A DNA stretch of 11,904 nt from assembly GCA_023461035.1 (NCBI GenBank), contig JAEWOD010000036.1, positions 1 through 11,904 of the forward strand. Reading direction: 5' to 3'. The position numbers and the translations under genes were made by a program. Position 1 is the first letter of the stretch; every line of letters starts with the position of its first letter. The DNA comes from Bacteroidota bacterium. Lineage in GTDB: Bacteria > Bacteroidota > Bacteroidia > Flavobacteriales > Weeksellaceae. The notes under the pieces are model-generated. The model ran no database searches. It saw only the letters and a list, made by a program, of their open reading frames with translations, and was not told where the DNA came from. Below are positions 1 through 6,742 of this stretch, in pieces.

Positions 1-168
1 TTATAGCTATTTTGAGATGGATTTTTTGCTTCGTGTTTGAAGATTTATCGGGATAAATCAAGAATAGGAAGTGAAAAATACGCTCAAAAAGAGCATCAAA
101 ATTTAGCAAAGATATTCTTTAAGAGCCGTAAAAATATATTTCGCTAAAATTTAAACAGGCTCTAAGAC

Positions 169-187
169 ACCCGCTGCGGCGGGTTTT
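169..187 (+). terminator. rho-independent-like terminator of an off-window upstream unit
   Basis: A GC-rich hairpin (ACCCGC at 169-174, loop TGCG, GCGGGT at 179-184) is followed by TTTT. It is by far the most GC-rich stretch in an AT-rich spacer. Its orientation suggests it ends a plus-strand transcript entering from the left edge. The U-tract is short, so efficiency is uncertain. Confidence 0.55.
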
Positions 188-358
188 AAGAAAAACTTAA
201 TCAACTTGTTGATTCTTAATCAATCTTAAAGTGCTATATTATTGTAAATTACATTTAACAATAAATGAATAACACCCTTAATTCTTAATGTTTTTAAGTC
301 TCAGGTTAAAACTAAATAGAATATATAAAGCTTGACTCCTATGAAGTCAACTATTTGT

Positions 359-405
359 AACCCCGAATTTCATTCGGGGAAAGAAAATAAAAAGACTTCG
401 GGGTT
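359..405. terminator. CCCCGAA/TTCGGGG alternative hairpins
   Basis: CCCCGAAT (361-368) pairs with ATTCGGGG (372-379) across a 3-nt loop. AACCCCGAA (359-367) can instead pair with TTCGGGGTT (397-405), so the two hairpins exclude one another. The minus-strand oxidoreductase transcript runs into this element about 65 nt after its stop codon, so it probably serves as that gene's terminator. The U-tracts on both strands are weak. Confidence 0.45.
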
Positions 406-468
406 TTAAAAATTCTGATAAAATTGTCTTTTGATTAATTATGCACTAAGGGTTACTATATGTAGAAT

Positions 469-1419
469 TTATGACTGAAAATAGGACGAATAATTAAAAT
501 CCAATTGATGAATCTCTTTTAAAATCATATCAAATACTTCTTTTACAGATTGAACTTCATCAATCAAAGAAGCCACCTGACCGATTTCAAGTTCTCCGTT
601 TTTCAAATCTCCTTCAAACATTCCTTTTTTTGCACGGGCTCTTCCTAAAAGTGCTATCAAATCCTCCTTCGTAGCACAGTTTTGATACGCATCTTTTACT
701 TCTTCGTAGAATTTATTTTTAATCAACCGGACAGGAGCCAATTCTTTTAAAGTCAGTTCCGTTCCTCCTTCTTGGGTATCAACGATCGTTTCTTTGAACA
801 AATTATGACCGGAAGATTCATAAGTTGCAGCAAAACGACTTCCGATCTGCACACCATCTGCACCCAAAACCATGGCTGCGAGAACCTGCCTGCCCGTTGC
901 AATTCCTCCGGCTGCAATTAACGGAATCTCAATTTTACGTCTGACATCTGGAATCAGACAAAAAGTCGTGGTTTCATCTCTGCCATTATGTCCGCCCGCC
1001 TCAAAACCTTCTGCCACTACTGCATCCACGCCGGCTTCCTGTGCTTTTAGCGCAAATTTTGCACTACTCACCACATGAACCACCGTAATTCCTTCTTTTT
1101 TAAGGATTTCCGTCCAAGTTTTCGGATTCCCGGCCGATGTAAATACGATGGGAACTTTATATTCCAGAATGGTTTCAATATGTTTATCAATGTCCGGATA
1201 CAGCATCGGCAGGTTGACACCAAAAGGTTTGTCAGTCGCTCTTTTACATTTGAGGATGTGTTCCTTCAACACATCAGGATACATACTCCCTGCACCAAGC
1301 AATCCCAAACCTCCTTGATTACTTACTGCCGAAGCGAGTTCCCAACCACTATTCCAAATCATTCCGGCTTGTACAATCGGATATTTAACTTTGAATAAAT
1401 TCCTTATTTTATTTGTCAT
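469..1419 (-). CDS. NAD(P)H-dependent flavin oxidoreductase (nitronate monooxygenase / FabK-like)
   Basis: This 316-aa protein belongs to the FMN-dependent 2-nitropropane dioxygenase/nitronate monooxygenase TIM-barrel family, which also includes enoyl-ACP reductase FabK. Visible hallmarks are the N-terminal PIVQAGM (14-20), the glycine-rich GGLGLLGAG (36-44), the EAGGHNGRD loop with the family's active-site histidine (His144), and the FMN-phosphate-binding run PLIAAGGIATGRQ (166-178) followed by LGADGVQIGSRF (185-196). The length is normal for a complete cytosolic enzyme with no signal peptide. The ATG start follows a Bacteroidota -7-like motif by about 20 nt. It is transcribed alone, divergently from the DUF2795/secA side. 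Motifs alone do not separate nitronate oxidation from FabK-type enoyl reduction. The family assignment is firm; the substrate is not. Confidence 0.88.
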   Translation of the reverse strand: MTNKIRNLFKVKYPIVQAGMIWNSGWELASAVSNQGGLGLLGAGSMYPDVLKEHILKCKRATDKPFGVNLPMLYPDIDKHIETILEYKVPIVFTSAGNPKTWTEILKKEGITVVHVVSSAKFALKAQEAGVDAVVAEGFEAGGHNGRDETTTFCLIPDVRRKIEIPLIAAGGIATGRQVLAAMVLGADGVQIGSRFAATYESSGHNLFKETIVDTQEGGTELTLKELAPVRLIKNKFYEEVKDAYQNCATKEDLIALLGRARAKKGMFEGDLKNGELEIGQVASLIDEVQSVKEVFDMILKEIHQLDFNYSSYFQS

Positions 1420-1438
1420 TTTTTTCGATACATTTGCC

Positions 1439-1446
1439 CAAAAATA
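1439..1446 (-). promoter_or_regulatory. -7 promoter motif for the oxidoreductase
   Basis: On the minus strand this reads TATTTTTG, matching the Bacteroidota sigma-ABfr -7 consensus TAnnTTTG. It lies 19 nt upstream of the ATG at 1417-1419. No good -33 TTG is present at the usual spacing, so the call rests on one AT-rich box. Confidence 0.35.
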
Positions 1447-1475
1447 AAAAAATTAGAATCAAAAACTGACAACCT

Positions 1476-1483
1476 TATTTTTG
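1476..1483 (+). promoter_or_regulatory. -7 promoter motif candidate for the DUF2795 gene
   Basis: TATTTTTG matches TAnnTTTG and lies about 90 nt upstream of the DUF2795 start. It is flanked by an 8-bp inverted repeat, GAATCAAA (1456-1463) and TTTGATTC (1492-1499), which could be an operator. No clear -33 element is seen. Confidence 0.3.
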
Positions 1484-1574
1484 GCAAATTATTTGATTCG
1501 GGAAAAACGCCTGATTTTCAATCAGTGCAAGAGAAAAAATAGTGAGAACTAACTTATAAATTACAGTTTAAAAT

Positions 1575-1796
1575 ATGTATTGGACTTTGGAATTAGCATC
1601 TTATTTAAGTGATGCGCCTTGGCCGGCAACAAAGGATGAATTGATTGATTACGCCATCCGTACCGGTGCTCCGCTGGAAGTAGTGGAAAACCTTCAATCC
1701 ATAGAAGATGAAGGAGATTCGTATGAAAGCATAGAAGAAATCTGGTCTGATTATCCAACAGATGATGATTTCCTATGGAACGAAGATGAATATTAA
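1575..1796 (+). CDS. DUF2795 domain protein
   Basis: This 73-aa soluble protein fits the DUF2795 family. It has an N-terminal WTLELASYL helix, the family-like PATKDELIDYAIRTGAP segment (roughly residues 17-33), VVENLQSI, and a very acidic tail (DEGDSYESIEEIWSDYPTDDDF). The family's biochemical role is unknown. From memory, small DUF2795 proteins commonly sit next to secA in Flavobacteriaceae, which fits the position here. The gene has its own terminator before the secA promoter motif, so it is not obviously co-transcribed with secA. The ATG at 1575 is preceded by an A/T-rich stretch rather than a Shine-Dalgarno, as is usual in this phylum. Confidence 0.8.
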   Translation: MYWTLELASYLSDAPWPATKDELIDYAIRTGAPLEVVENLQSIEDEGDSYESIEEIWSDYPTDDDFLWNEDEY

Positions 1797-1800
1797 ACCC

Positions 1801-1823
1801 AAAGCCCGAAATAGGGCTTTTTT
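1801..1823 (+). terminator. terminator of the DUF2795 gene
   Basis: AAAGCCC (1801-1807), a 6-nt loop, then GGGCTTT (1814-1820) continuing into a six-T run. It starts 4 nt after the stop codon. It separates the DUF2795 transcript from secA. Confidence 0.85.
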
Positions 1824-1856
1824 AATTTCAAATAAAAGCAAACCTTTTCAATGACG

Positions 1857-1864
1857 TATATTTG
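1857..1864 (+). promoter_or_regulatory. -7 promoter motif for secA
   Basis: TATATTTG matches the Bacteroidota TAnnTTTG -7 consensus and lies 42 nt upstream of the secA ATG, downstream of the preceding terminator. A -33 TTG at the standard 17-20 bp spacing is not evident. Confidence 0.55.
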
Positions 1865-1906
1865 CATATGGGCAAAATATTTCGTCCTTGATGAAAAAAA
1901 TGAATC

Positions 1907-4900
1907 ATGAGTATTATTGAAAAAGTATTAAAAGGTTTTTTGGGCGACAAAAATCAAAAAGACGTAAAAGAATTACAGAAATATGCCGATAAAGCTTTAC
2001 AGGCAGAAAAACAGATTGAGAATTTGTCCAATGACCAATTGAGAGAAAAATCAGTTGAATTCAAATCCAAATTGGCAGAAGCAACCCGATCGCAGAAAAA
2101 CGAAATCGCCGAACTGAAATCCAAAGCGGAAAGCCTGGAAAATTTTGATGAAAAAGAAGCGATTTTCGAACAAATCGACAGAATAAACAAAGAAGCATAC
2201 GAAATCGAGGAAAAAATCCTGATGGAAATCCTTCCCGAAGCTTTTGCCGTAGTAAAAGAAACCGCCAAACGTTTTGTAAACAACCCGGAAATAAAAGTAA
2301 CCGCAACGCCTTTTGACCGTGAACTTTCCGCTACCAAAGACTATATCGAAGTAATTGATGAAAACAACGTGGTTTGGAAAAATTCTTGGGACGCAGCCGG
2401 AAAAGAAGTTGTTTGGGACATGGTGCACTATGAAGTCCAATTGATAGGCGGTACGGCACTTCACCAAGGAAAAATTGCCGAAATGCAAACTGGTGAAGGT
2501 AAAACCCTCGTGGCAACCCTTCCGGTTTACCTGAACGCTTTGACCGGACGCGGTGTGCATTTGGTAACGGTAAACGACTATCTTGCCAAACGTGACTCCG
2601 CATGGATGGCTCCTATATTTGAGTTCCACGGTTTGAGAGTGGATTGCATCGACTATCACCAACCGAATTCAGAAGGAAGAAAAAAAGCCTATAAAGCCGA
2701 TATCGTTTATGGAACCAACAACGAATTTGGTTTTGACTACCTGCGTGACAACATGGCCAATACGCCCGAAGGATTGGTTCAGCGTGAACTGAATTTCGCA
2801 ATTGTCGATGAGGTCGATTCCGTATTGATTGATGATGCGAGAACTCCACTCATCATTTCAGGTCCGGTTCCTCAAGGCGACCGCCAGGAATTTGATGCGT
2901 TGAAACCCAAAGTTGAAAAATTGTTCAACGTTCAACGTGAAGAATTGGGTAAAACCCTCAACGTTGCCAAAAAATTATTTGACGAAGGAAATAAAAAAGA
3001 AGGTGGATTTAATTTGTACCAAGTATTCCGTGGATTACCGAAATACAAACCTTTAATCAAATTCCTGAGTCAGGAAGGAATCCGTACCCAATTACAGAAA
3101 ACAGAAGGAATTTATATAGCGGATAACAACCGCGAAATGCCTCAAGTGGATCAACATTTGTATTTCGTAATTGATGAGAAAAACAATCAGGTCGATTTGA
3201 CCGATAAAGGGATCGAATATCTTTCTCAAGGTATGGAAGACCCGAATTTTTTCATCTTACCGGACGTAGCAACCAAAATCGGTGAAATCGAAGCGAAAAA
3301 CCTTCCGAAAGAAGAAGAAGTGACGGAAAAAGAAGAATTCTTCCGTGAATTCTCCATCAAATCTGAACGAATCCATACGTTGACCCAATTGCTGAAAGCC
3401 TATACCCTATTTGAAAAAGACAACGAATATGTGGTAATGGAAGGTCAGGTAAAAATCGTAGACGAACAAACCGGACGTATCATGGACGGTCGCCGTTATT
3501 CGGATGGACTACACCAGGCAATCGAAGCAAAAGAAAATGTAAAAATAGAAGCCGCTACGCAAACTTTTGCGACCATTACGTTGCAAAATTATTTCCGTAT
3601 GTACAACAAATTGGCCGGTATGACCGGTACGGCAGAAACCGAAGCTGGCGAATTCTGGGAAATCTATAAACTGGACGTAGTTGCGATTCCTACCAACCGC
3701 CCGATTTCAAGAGCCGATTTACAAGATAAAGTCTATAAAACGAACCGGGAGAAATTTAATGCGGTGATCGAAGACATCGTCGATCTGGCAGAAAATCAAA
3801 AACGTCCGGTGTTAGTTGGTACAACCAATGTGGAAACTTCCGAATTGCTAAGCCGTGCGCTACAACTTCGAAAAATCCAGCACAACGTATTGAACGCAAA
3901 ATTGCACAAAAAAGAAGCCGATATCGTAACCGAAGCAGGTCGTTCCGGAGTGGTAACGATTGCTACAAACATGGCCGGTCGTGGTACCGACATCAAACTG
4001 ACACCGGAAGTAAAAGAAGCCGGCGGTCTGGCCATCATAGGTACGGAAAGACACGATTCTCGTCGTGTGGACCGTCAGTTAAGAGGTCGTTCCGGCCGTC
4101 AGGGAGATCCGGGAAGTTCGCTTTTCTATGTTTCGCTGGAAGATAACCTGATGCGTTTGTTTGGTTCGGAAAGAATCTCCAAACTGATGGACAGAATGGG
4201 GCATAAAGACGGCGATATGATTCAGCATTCGATGATTTCTAAATCCATCGAACGTGCACAGAGAAAAGTAGAAGAAAACAATTTCGGAATCCGTAAACGT
4301 TTGTTGGAATATGACGATGTGATGAACAAACAACGGGAAGTGATTTACCGAAGACGTAAAAATGCCTTGTTTGGAGATCGTTTGGATGTGGATATTGCCA
4401 ATATGATTTTTGATACGGCAGCCTCCATAGTGGGAGAAGCTAAAAACAACGAAAATTACAAACAACTGGAATTTGATCTGATCAAATATTTCACCATGGA
4501 CACGCCGGTTACGGAAAGCGAATTCAAATCGACTTCTACCCGTGACCTGACAGAAAAAGTATATAAAGCTGCTATCGCTGATTATCAACGTCATGTGGAA
4601 AGACAAGCAGAAAAGGCTTATCCGTTGATTGCGCAGGTGTATGAAAATCCGACGAATCAGTTTACGCGTATTCAGGTTCCGTTTACCGATGGCATGAAAA
4701 CGCTGATGGTCGTGACGGACATGAAAGAATCTTATGAATCACAAGGAAAAAAATTGGTCAAAGATTTTGAAAAGGGAATCGTTTTAAGTTTGATCGACGA
4801 ACACTGGAAAGAACACTTACGTGATGTGGATGATTTGCGCCGTTCGGTTCAGAATGCGGTTTACGAACAAAAAGATCCGTTGGTGATTTACAAACAGGAA

Positions 4901-5290
4901 TCCTTTTTTGTATTTCAGCGAATGCTTGACCGCGTGAATAAGGAAATCATTTCTTTCCTGTTTAAAGGAGAAATACCAACACCCGATCCGGAACAAATCC
5001 AACAAGCCCGCCAGCAGGTGAAACAGGAAAAAGTGGAAACCAACCGTGGAGCAGATGAAAGTTCTTCTTCCTCTTCCAACAAAAACAACGGTTATTATGG
5101 TAACTCCACTTCTTCGACCGGCGCACCGATGCAAAAACCAGAAGTTACGGCTCCGAGAAACGTCGTGAAAATCCTTCCTAACGATAAAGTTGCCATACGT
5201 AACGTAAGCACAGGAGAAAAACAGGAAATGAAATTCAAAGTAGCCAAACCCAAAATCGAAAGCGGTGAATGGGTGCTTGTAGAGAATTAA
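1907..5290 (+). CDS. secA: preprotein translocase ATPase SecA
   Basis: SecA is the ATPase motor that binds SecYEG at the inner membrane and pushes unfolded preproteins across it. Diagnostic features are the N-terminal SIIEKVLKGFLGDKNQKDV, Walker A QTGEGKT (194-200), DEVD (301-304) followed by SVLIDDARTPLIISG, NMAGRGTDI (688-696), the arginine-finger motif QLRGRSGRQGDPG (724-736), and the helical scaffold/IRA segment DEHWKEHLRDVDDLR (964-978). At 1127 aa it is much longer than E. coli SecA (901 aa). Extra sequence sits around 320-415 and 455-480, a pattern known from Bacteroidota SecA. A Ser/Asn-rich linker (1049-1075) leads to a tail ending GEWVLVEN, not the CxCx8C(H/C) zinc finger that contacts SecB in many bacteria. 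The ATG at 1907 gives the canonical N terminus. The gene is flanked by its own promoter motif and terminator, suggesting a monocistronic unit. Confidence 0.98.
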   Translation: MSIIEKVLKGFLGDKNQKDVKELQKYADKALQAEKQIENLSNDQLREKSVEFKSKLAEATRSQKNEIAELKSKAESLENFDEKEAIFEQIDRINKEAYEIEEKILMEILPEAFAVVKETAKRFVNNPEIKVTATPFDRELSATKDYIEVIDENNVVWKNSWDAAGKEVVWDMVHYEVQLIGGTALHQGKIAEMQTGEGKTLVATLPVYLNALTGRGVHLVTVNDYLAKRDSAWMAPIFEFHGLRVDCIDYHQPNSEGRKKAYKADIVYGTNNEFGFDYLRDNMANTPEGLVQRELNFAIVDEVDSVLIDDARTPLIISGPVPQGDRQEFDALKPKVEKLFNVQREELGKTLNVAKKLFDEGNKKEGGFNLYQVFRGLPKYKPLIKFLSQEGIRTQLQKTEGIYIADNNREMPQVDQHLYFVIDEKNNQVDLTDKGIEYLSQGMEDPNFFILPDVATKIGEIEAKNLPKEEEVTEKEEFFREFSIKSERIHTLTQLLKAYTLFEKDNEYVVMEGQVKIVDEQTGRIMDGRRYSDGLHQAIEAKENVKIEAATQTFATITLQNYFRMYNKLAGMTGTAETEAGEFWEIYKLDVVAIPTNRPISRADLQDKVYKTNREKFNAVIEDIVDLAENQKRPVLVGTTNVETSELLSRALQLRKIQHNVLNAKLHKKEADIVTEAGRSGVVTIATNMAGRGTDIKLTPEVKEAGGLAIIGTERHDSRRVDRQLRGRSGRQGDPGSSLFYVSLEDNLMRLFGSERISKLMDRMGHKDGDMIQHSMISKSIERAQRKVEENNFGIRKRLLEYDDVMNKQREVIYRRRKNALFGDRLDVDIANMIFDTAASIVGEAKNNENYKQLEFDLIKYFTMDTPVTESEFKSTSTRDLTEKVYKAAIADYQRHVERQAEKAYPLIAQVYENPTNQFTRIQVPFTDGMKTLMVVTDMKESYESQGKKLVKDFEKGIVLSLIDEHWKEHLRDVDDLRRSVQNAVYEQKDPLVIYKQESFFVFQRMLDRVNKEIISFLFKGEIPTPDPEQIQQARQQVKQEKVETNRGADESSSSSSNKNNGYYGNSTSSTGAPMQKPEVTAPRNVVKILPNDKVAIRNVSTGEKQEMKFKVAKPKIESGEWVLVEN

Positions 5291-5311
5291 AATTCTACAT
5301 TTTCAAAATAC

Positions 5312-5343
5312 AAAACGGATGTCTGAAAAGAGATCCGTTTTTT
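5312..5343 (+). terminator. secA terminator
   Basis: AAAACGGAT (5312-5320) pairs perfectly with ATCCGTTTT (5333-5341) across a 12-nt loop, and the T-run continues to 5343. It begins 21 nt after the secA stop codon. Confidence 0.85.
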
Positions 5344-5385
5344 AATTCACTCATATTTAATTAAATAGGAGTTTATTATAGTTTG

Positions 5386-5393
5386 TATATTTG
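5386..5393 (+). promoter_or_regulatory. -7 promoter motif for the lipoprotein gene
   Basis: TATATTTG is identical to the motif upstream of secA. It overlaps a possible in-frame TTG start at 5391. Transcription beginning a few bases after this motif would exclude that TTG, which supports the ATG at 5412 with a leader of only about 10-20 nt. Confidence 0.5.
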
Positions 5394-5411
5394 AGAAATT
5401 ACAATGATTTC

Positions 5412-5954
5412 ATGAAACCATTTTACTTTTATGTTATTCCTTCATTCTTTTTATTAATAAGTTGTTCAACAGAACCATCAAATTCTGAAGTCTTTTATAA
5501 TGAGATTTCAAATTCAGATAAATTCATAATTTACTCTCCAGACAAAATGATAAAGGAAAATGATTTTAAAAATATTGGAGAGTTTAGATACTATATAGGA
5601 ATTGTGTCTAAAATGAGTAAAAATGATCCCCAACTATACTATAAAATTTATTTCTCAAAAAATGAAAGTTCTATTCCTATTGATATGGACAAAGATCTAT
5701 TAATGAAAAACTTATATCTAGTCAATAAATCGCTTCAAATATTTGAAATAGAAGCAATTAAAGAAGCAAATAATTTAAAAAACAACAACAAATCTCCACA
5801 AAATTTAACTGATCTAAAAAATATTAGTGAAAAAATTGATGGGAAATCTTGGATAAGAATTGATAGCTTAAATAATTCATTATTCAAAAATTTCGATACT
5901 ATTAAAACTAACATGATTCTTCAGAATGAATTAAATAACTTACAAAGACAATAA
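5412..5954 (+). CDS. putative lipoprotein, unknown function
   Basis: This 180-aa protein starts with a lipoprotein signal peptide: MKPFYFYV, a hydrophobic PSFFLLI core, and the lipobox LISC with lipidated Cys18. It is therefore expected to be exported by Sec and anchored in a membrane. The residues after the cysteine (STEPSN) lack an obvious acidic surface-export signal. The mature part is hydrophilic and rich in Asn, Lys, Ile and Ser, with no domain I recognise; residues 130-180 look helical. The frame is open further upstream to a TTG at 5391, but the ATG at 5412 places the signal peptide correctly. Base composition is visibly more AT-rich than secA or the flanking genes, suggesting weak selection on codon use or recent acquisition. 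It appears monocistronic, converging on the DUF1573 gene. Confidence 0.7.
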   Translation: MKPFYFYVIPSFFLLISCSTEPSNSEVFYNEISNSDKFIIYSPDKMIKENDFKNIGEFRYYIGIVSKMSKNDPQLYYKIYFSKNESSIPIDMDKDLLMKNLYLVNKSLQIFEIEAIKEANNLKNNNKSPQNLTDLKNISEKIDGKSWIRIDSLNNSLFKNFDTIKTNMILQNELNNLQRQ

Positions 5955-6000
5955 AACTACATCAATAAAAATTCATTAAGCCAAATATGAAGTATATAAA

Positions 6001-6033
6001 AAAAGAGAAGCATTAAAAAAACGCTTCTCTTTT
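6001..6033. terminator. bidirectional terminator between lipoprotein and DUF1573 genes
   Basis: AAAAGAGAAGC (6001-6011) pairs perfectly over 11 bp with GCTTCTCTTTT (6023-6033) across an 11-nt loop. A-residues on the left and T-residues on the right give a U-tract in both directions. It sits 46 nt after the lipoprotein stop and 27 nt beyond the DUF1573 stop, so it serves both convergent genes. Confidence 0.85.
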
Positions 6034-6060
6034 CAGTTGAATAATTAAAATTAGGAAAAT

Positions 6061-6477
6061 CTATTTCTTTTCTATCACCGTTCCTTTGAAAGTCAGTTTT
6101 TTAGGAGCGTCACTGTCACTGGTGGTAACTGTTACCGTTTTGGTAAAAGTTCCGGCGTGGGCAGCATTGAAAATCGCATTTACATAACCGCTTTTCTTTG
6201 GTTTGATCGGTTCTTTGCTGTAATCAGTTGCCGTGCATCCGCACTGTGCTTTTACGTTTGTGATGACAACGGGTTTTTTCGTGGTATTTTTAAATTCAAA
6301 TTTGATGGTGTAAGGCGTTCCTTGTGGTATTTCACCTACTTCTATGGTATCCGATTTCCATGTTATCAAATCATCCAATACATGATTGACAGTGGTTTGG
6401 ATTGAATTAAAATTTGTAAAGGACATCGCGGCAGCAGATAGAATCAATACTAAGAACGAAATTTTAAGTGTTTTCAT
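6061..6477 (-). CDS. DUF1573 domain exported protein
   Basis: A 138-aa protein with an N-terminal signal peptide (MKTLKISFLVLILSAAAMSF, cleavage probably near residue 20). It is followed by a DUF1573 beta-sandwich domain, recognisable from FxFKNTTKKPVVITNV (60-75) and the characteristic CGCT (79-82), with the later GTFTKTVTVTTS and LTFKGTV strands completing an Ig/ASPM-SPD-2-Hydin-like fold. It is expected in the periplasm or at the cell surface. The two cysteines of CGC may form a disulfide or bind a ligand; the family's function is unknown. It is read alone and divergently from the two-component operon, with TTGTTAA boxes in the shared upstream region, so it could be a target of that system. 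The ATG at 6477 is the only start that gives a full signal peptide. Confidence 0.88.
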   Translation of the reverse strand: MKTLKISFLVLILSAAAMSFTNFNSIQTTVNHVLDDLITWKSDTIEVGEIPQGTPYTIKFEFKNTTKKPVVITNVKAQCGCTATDYSKEPIKPKKSGYVNAIFNAAHAGTFTKTVTVTTSDSDAPKKLTFKGTVIEKK

Positions 6478-6509
6478 AGTTTCAATTTTTTTGTTCTAAT
6501 TTTATGAAG

Positions 6510-6517
6510 CAAATGTA
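6510..6517 (-). promoter_or_regulatory. -7 promoter motif for the DUF1573 gene
   Basis: On the minus strand this reads TACATTTG, matching TAnnTTTG, 32 nt upstream of the ATG. The TTGTTAA boxes lie immediately upstream of it relative to the DUF1573 gene. Confidence 0.5.
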
Positions 6518-6537
6518 TAGGAGAAATACAAACCCCG

Positions 6538-6583
6538 TTGTTAACCGCTCTCAAAGGTTTGTTAACGAGTTGTTAAGCGTTAA
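6538..6583. promoter_or_regulatory. phased TTGTTAA boxes, candidate response-regulator operator
   Basis: TTGTTAA occurs at 6538-6544, 6559-6565 and 6570-6576 in the same orientation, with start-to-start spacings of 21 and 11 bp (two turns and one turn of the helix). A fourth, partial copy, GCGTTAA, follows at 6577-6583. OmpR/PhoB-family regulators typically bind direct repeats in such phase. The array lies just upstream of the DUF1573 promoter motif and 160-205 bp upstream of the kinase start, so either or both divergent units could be controlled. Binding is inferred, not shown. Confidence 0.45.
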
Positions 6584-6696
6584 TGCGTTCAGGCAGATTT
6601 AAGTAATATTGCGGGATGAAGAAGGATTTTGAATTTTGAGCTAAACATTTTGCACCTATCATAAACCAGGCGAACTATAGAAGTAAAATAAAAAAT

Positions 6697-6724
6697 CCCA
6701 ACTCATAACACATAACACCCAACT
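6697..6724 (+). repeat. heptamer ABBA simple repeat
   Basis: Four exact 7-nt units in the order CCCAACT, CATAACA, CATAACA, CCCAACT lie 18 nt upstream of the kinase start codon. The stretch has no purine-rich ribosome site and no promoter motif. It looks like a low-complexity intergenic repeat of the kind scattered in Flavobacterium-type genomes; that comparison is from memory. Confidence 0.6.
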
Positions 6725-6742
6725 CAAAATAAAAATTAAGAA

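Larger units (their letters stand above)
1..468. other. non-coding region with several hairpins
   Basis: No credible gene is visible here. Reading from the left there is a perfect 8-bp inverted repeat (GATTTATC/GATAAATC, 42-59), an AT-rich stretch with interleaved inverted repeats (99-163), a terminator (169-187), a 7-bp palindrome (AATCAAC/GTTGATT, 199-214), a 6-bp hairpin (TTGACT/AGTCAA, 332-350) and a CCCCGAA/TTCGGGG hairpin cluster (359-405). The window begins in the 3' flank of something that lies outside it. The 3' end of the minus-strand oxidoreductase transcript must terminate in the right-hand part of this region. Confidence 0.6.

Noticed and set aside
1..118. Minus-strand frame open from 118 to the left edge
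   Set aside because: It has no ATG start after its bounding stop and its short translation is not recognisable; chance in AT-rich DNA cannot be excluded.
872..1398. Plus-strand ORFs opposite the oxidoreductase gene
   Set aside because: They overlap a clear conserved gene in antisense, and their translations show no domain or signal of a real protein.
2051..2662. 203-codon open frame on the minus strand opposite secA (also 4079-4606 and others)
   Set aside because: These lie wholly inside the unambiguous secA gene, have Phe/Arg/Cys-rich translations without domains, and arise from secA's codon bias.
5391..5411. TTG start seven codons upstream for the lipoprotein
   Set aside because: It would put seven extra residues before the signal peptide, and it overlaps the probable -7 promoter motif.
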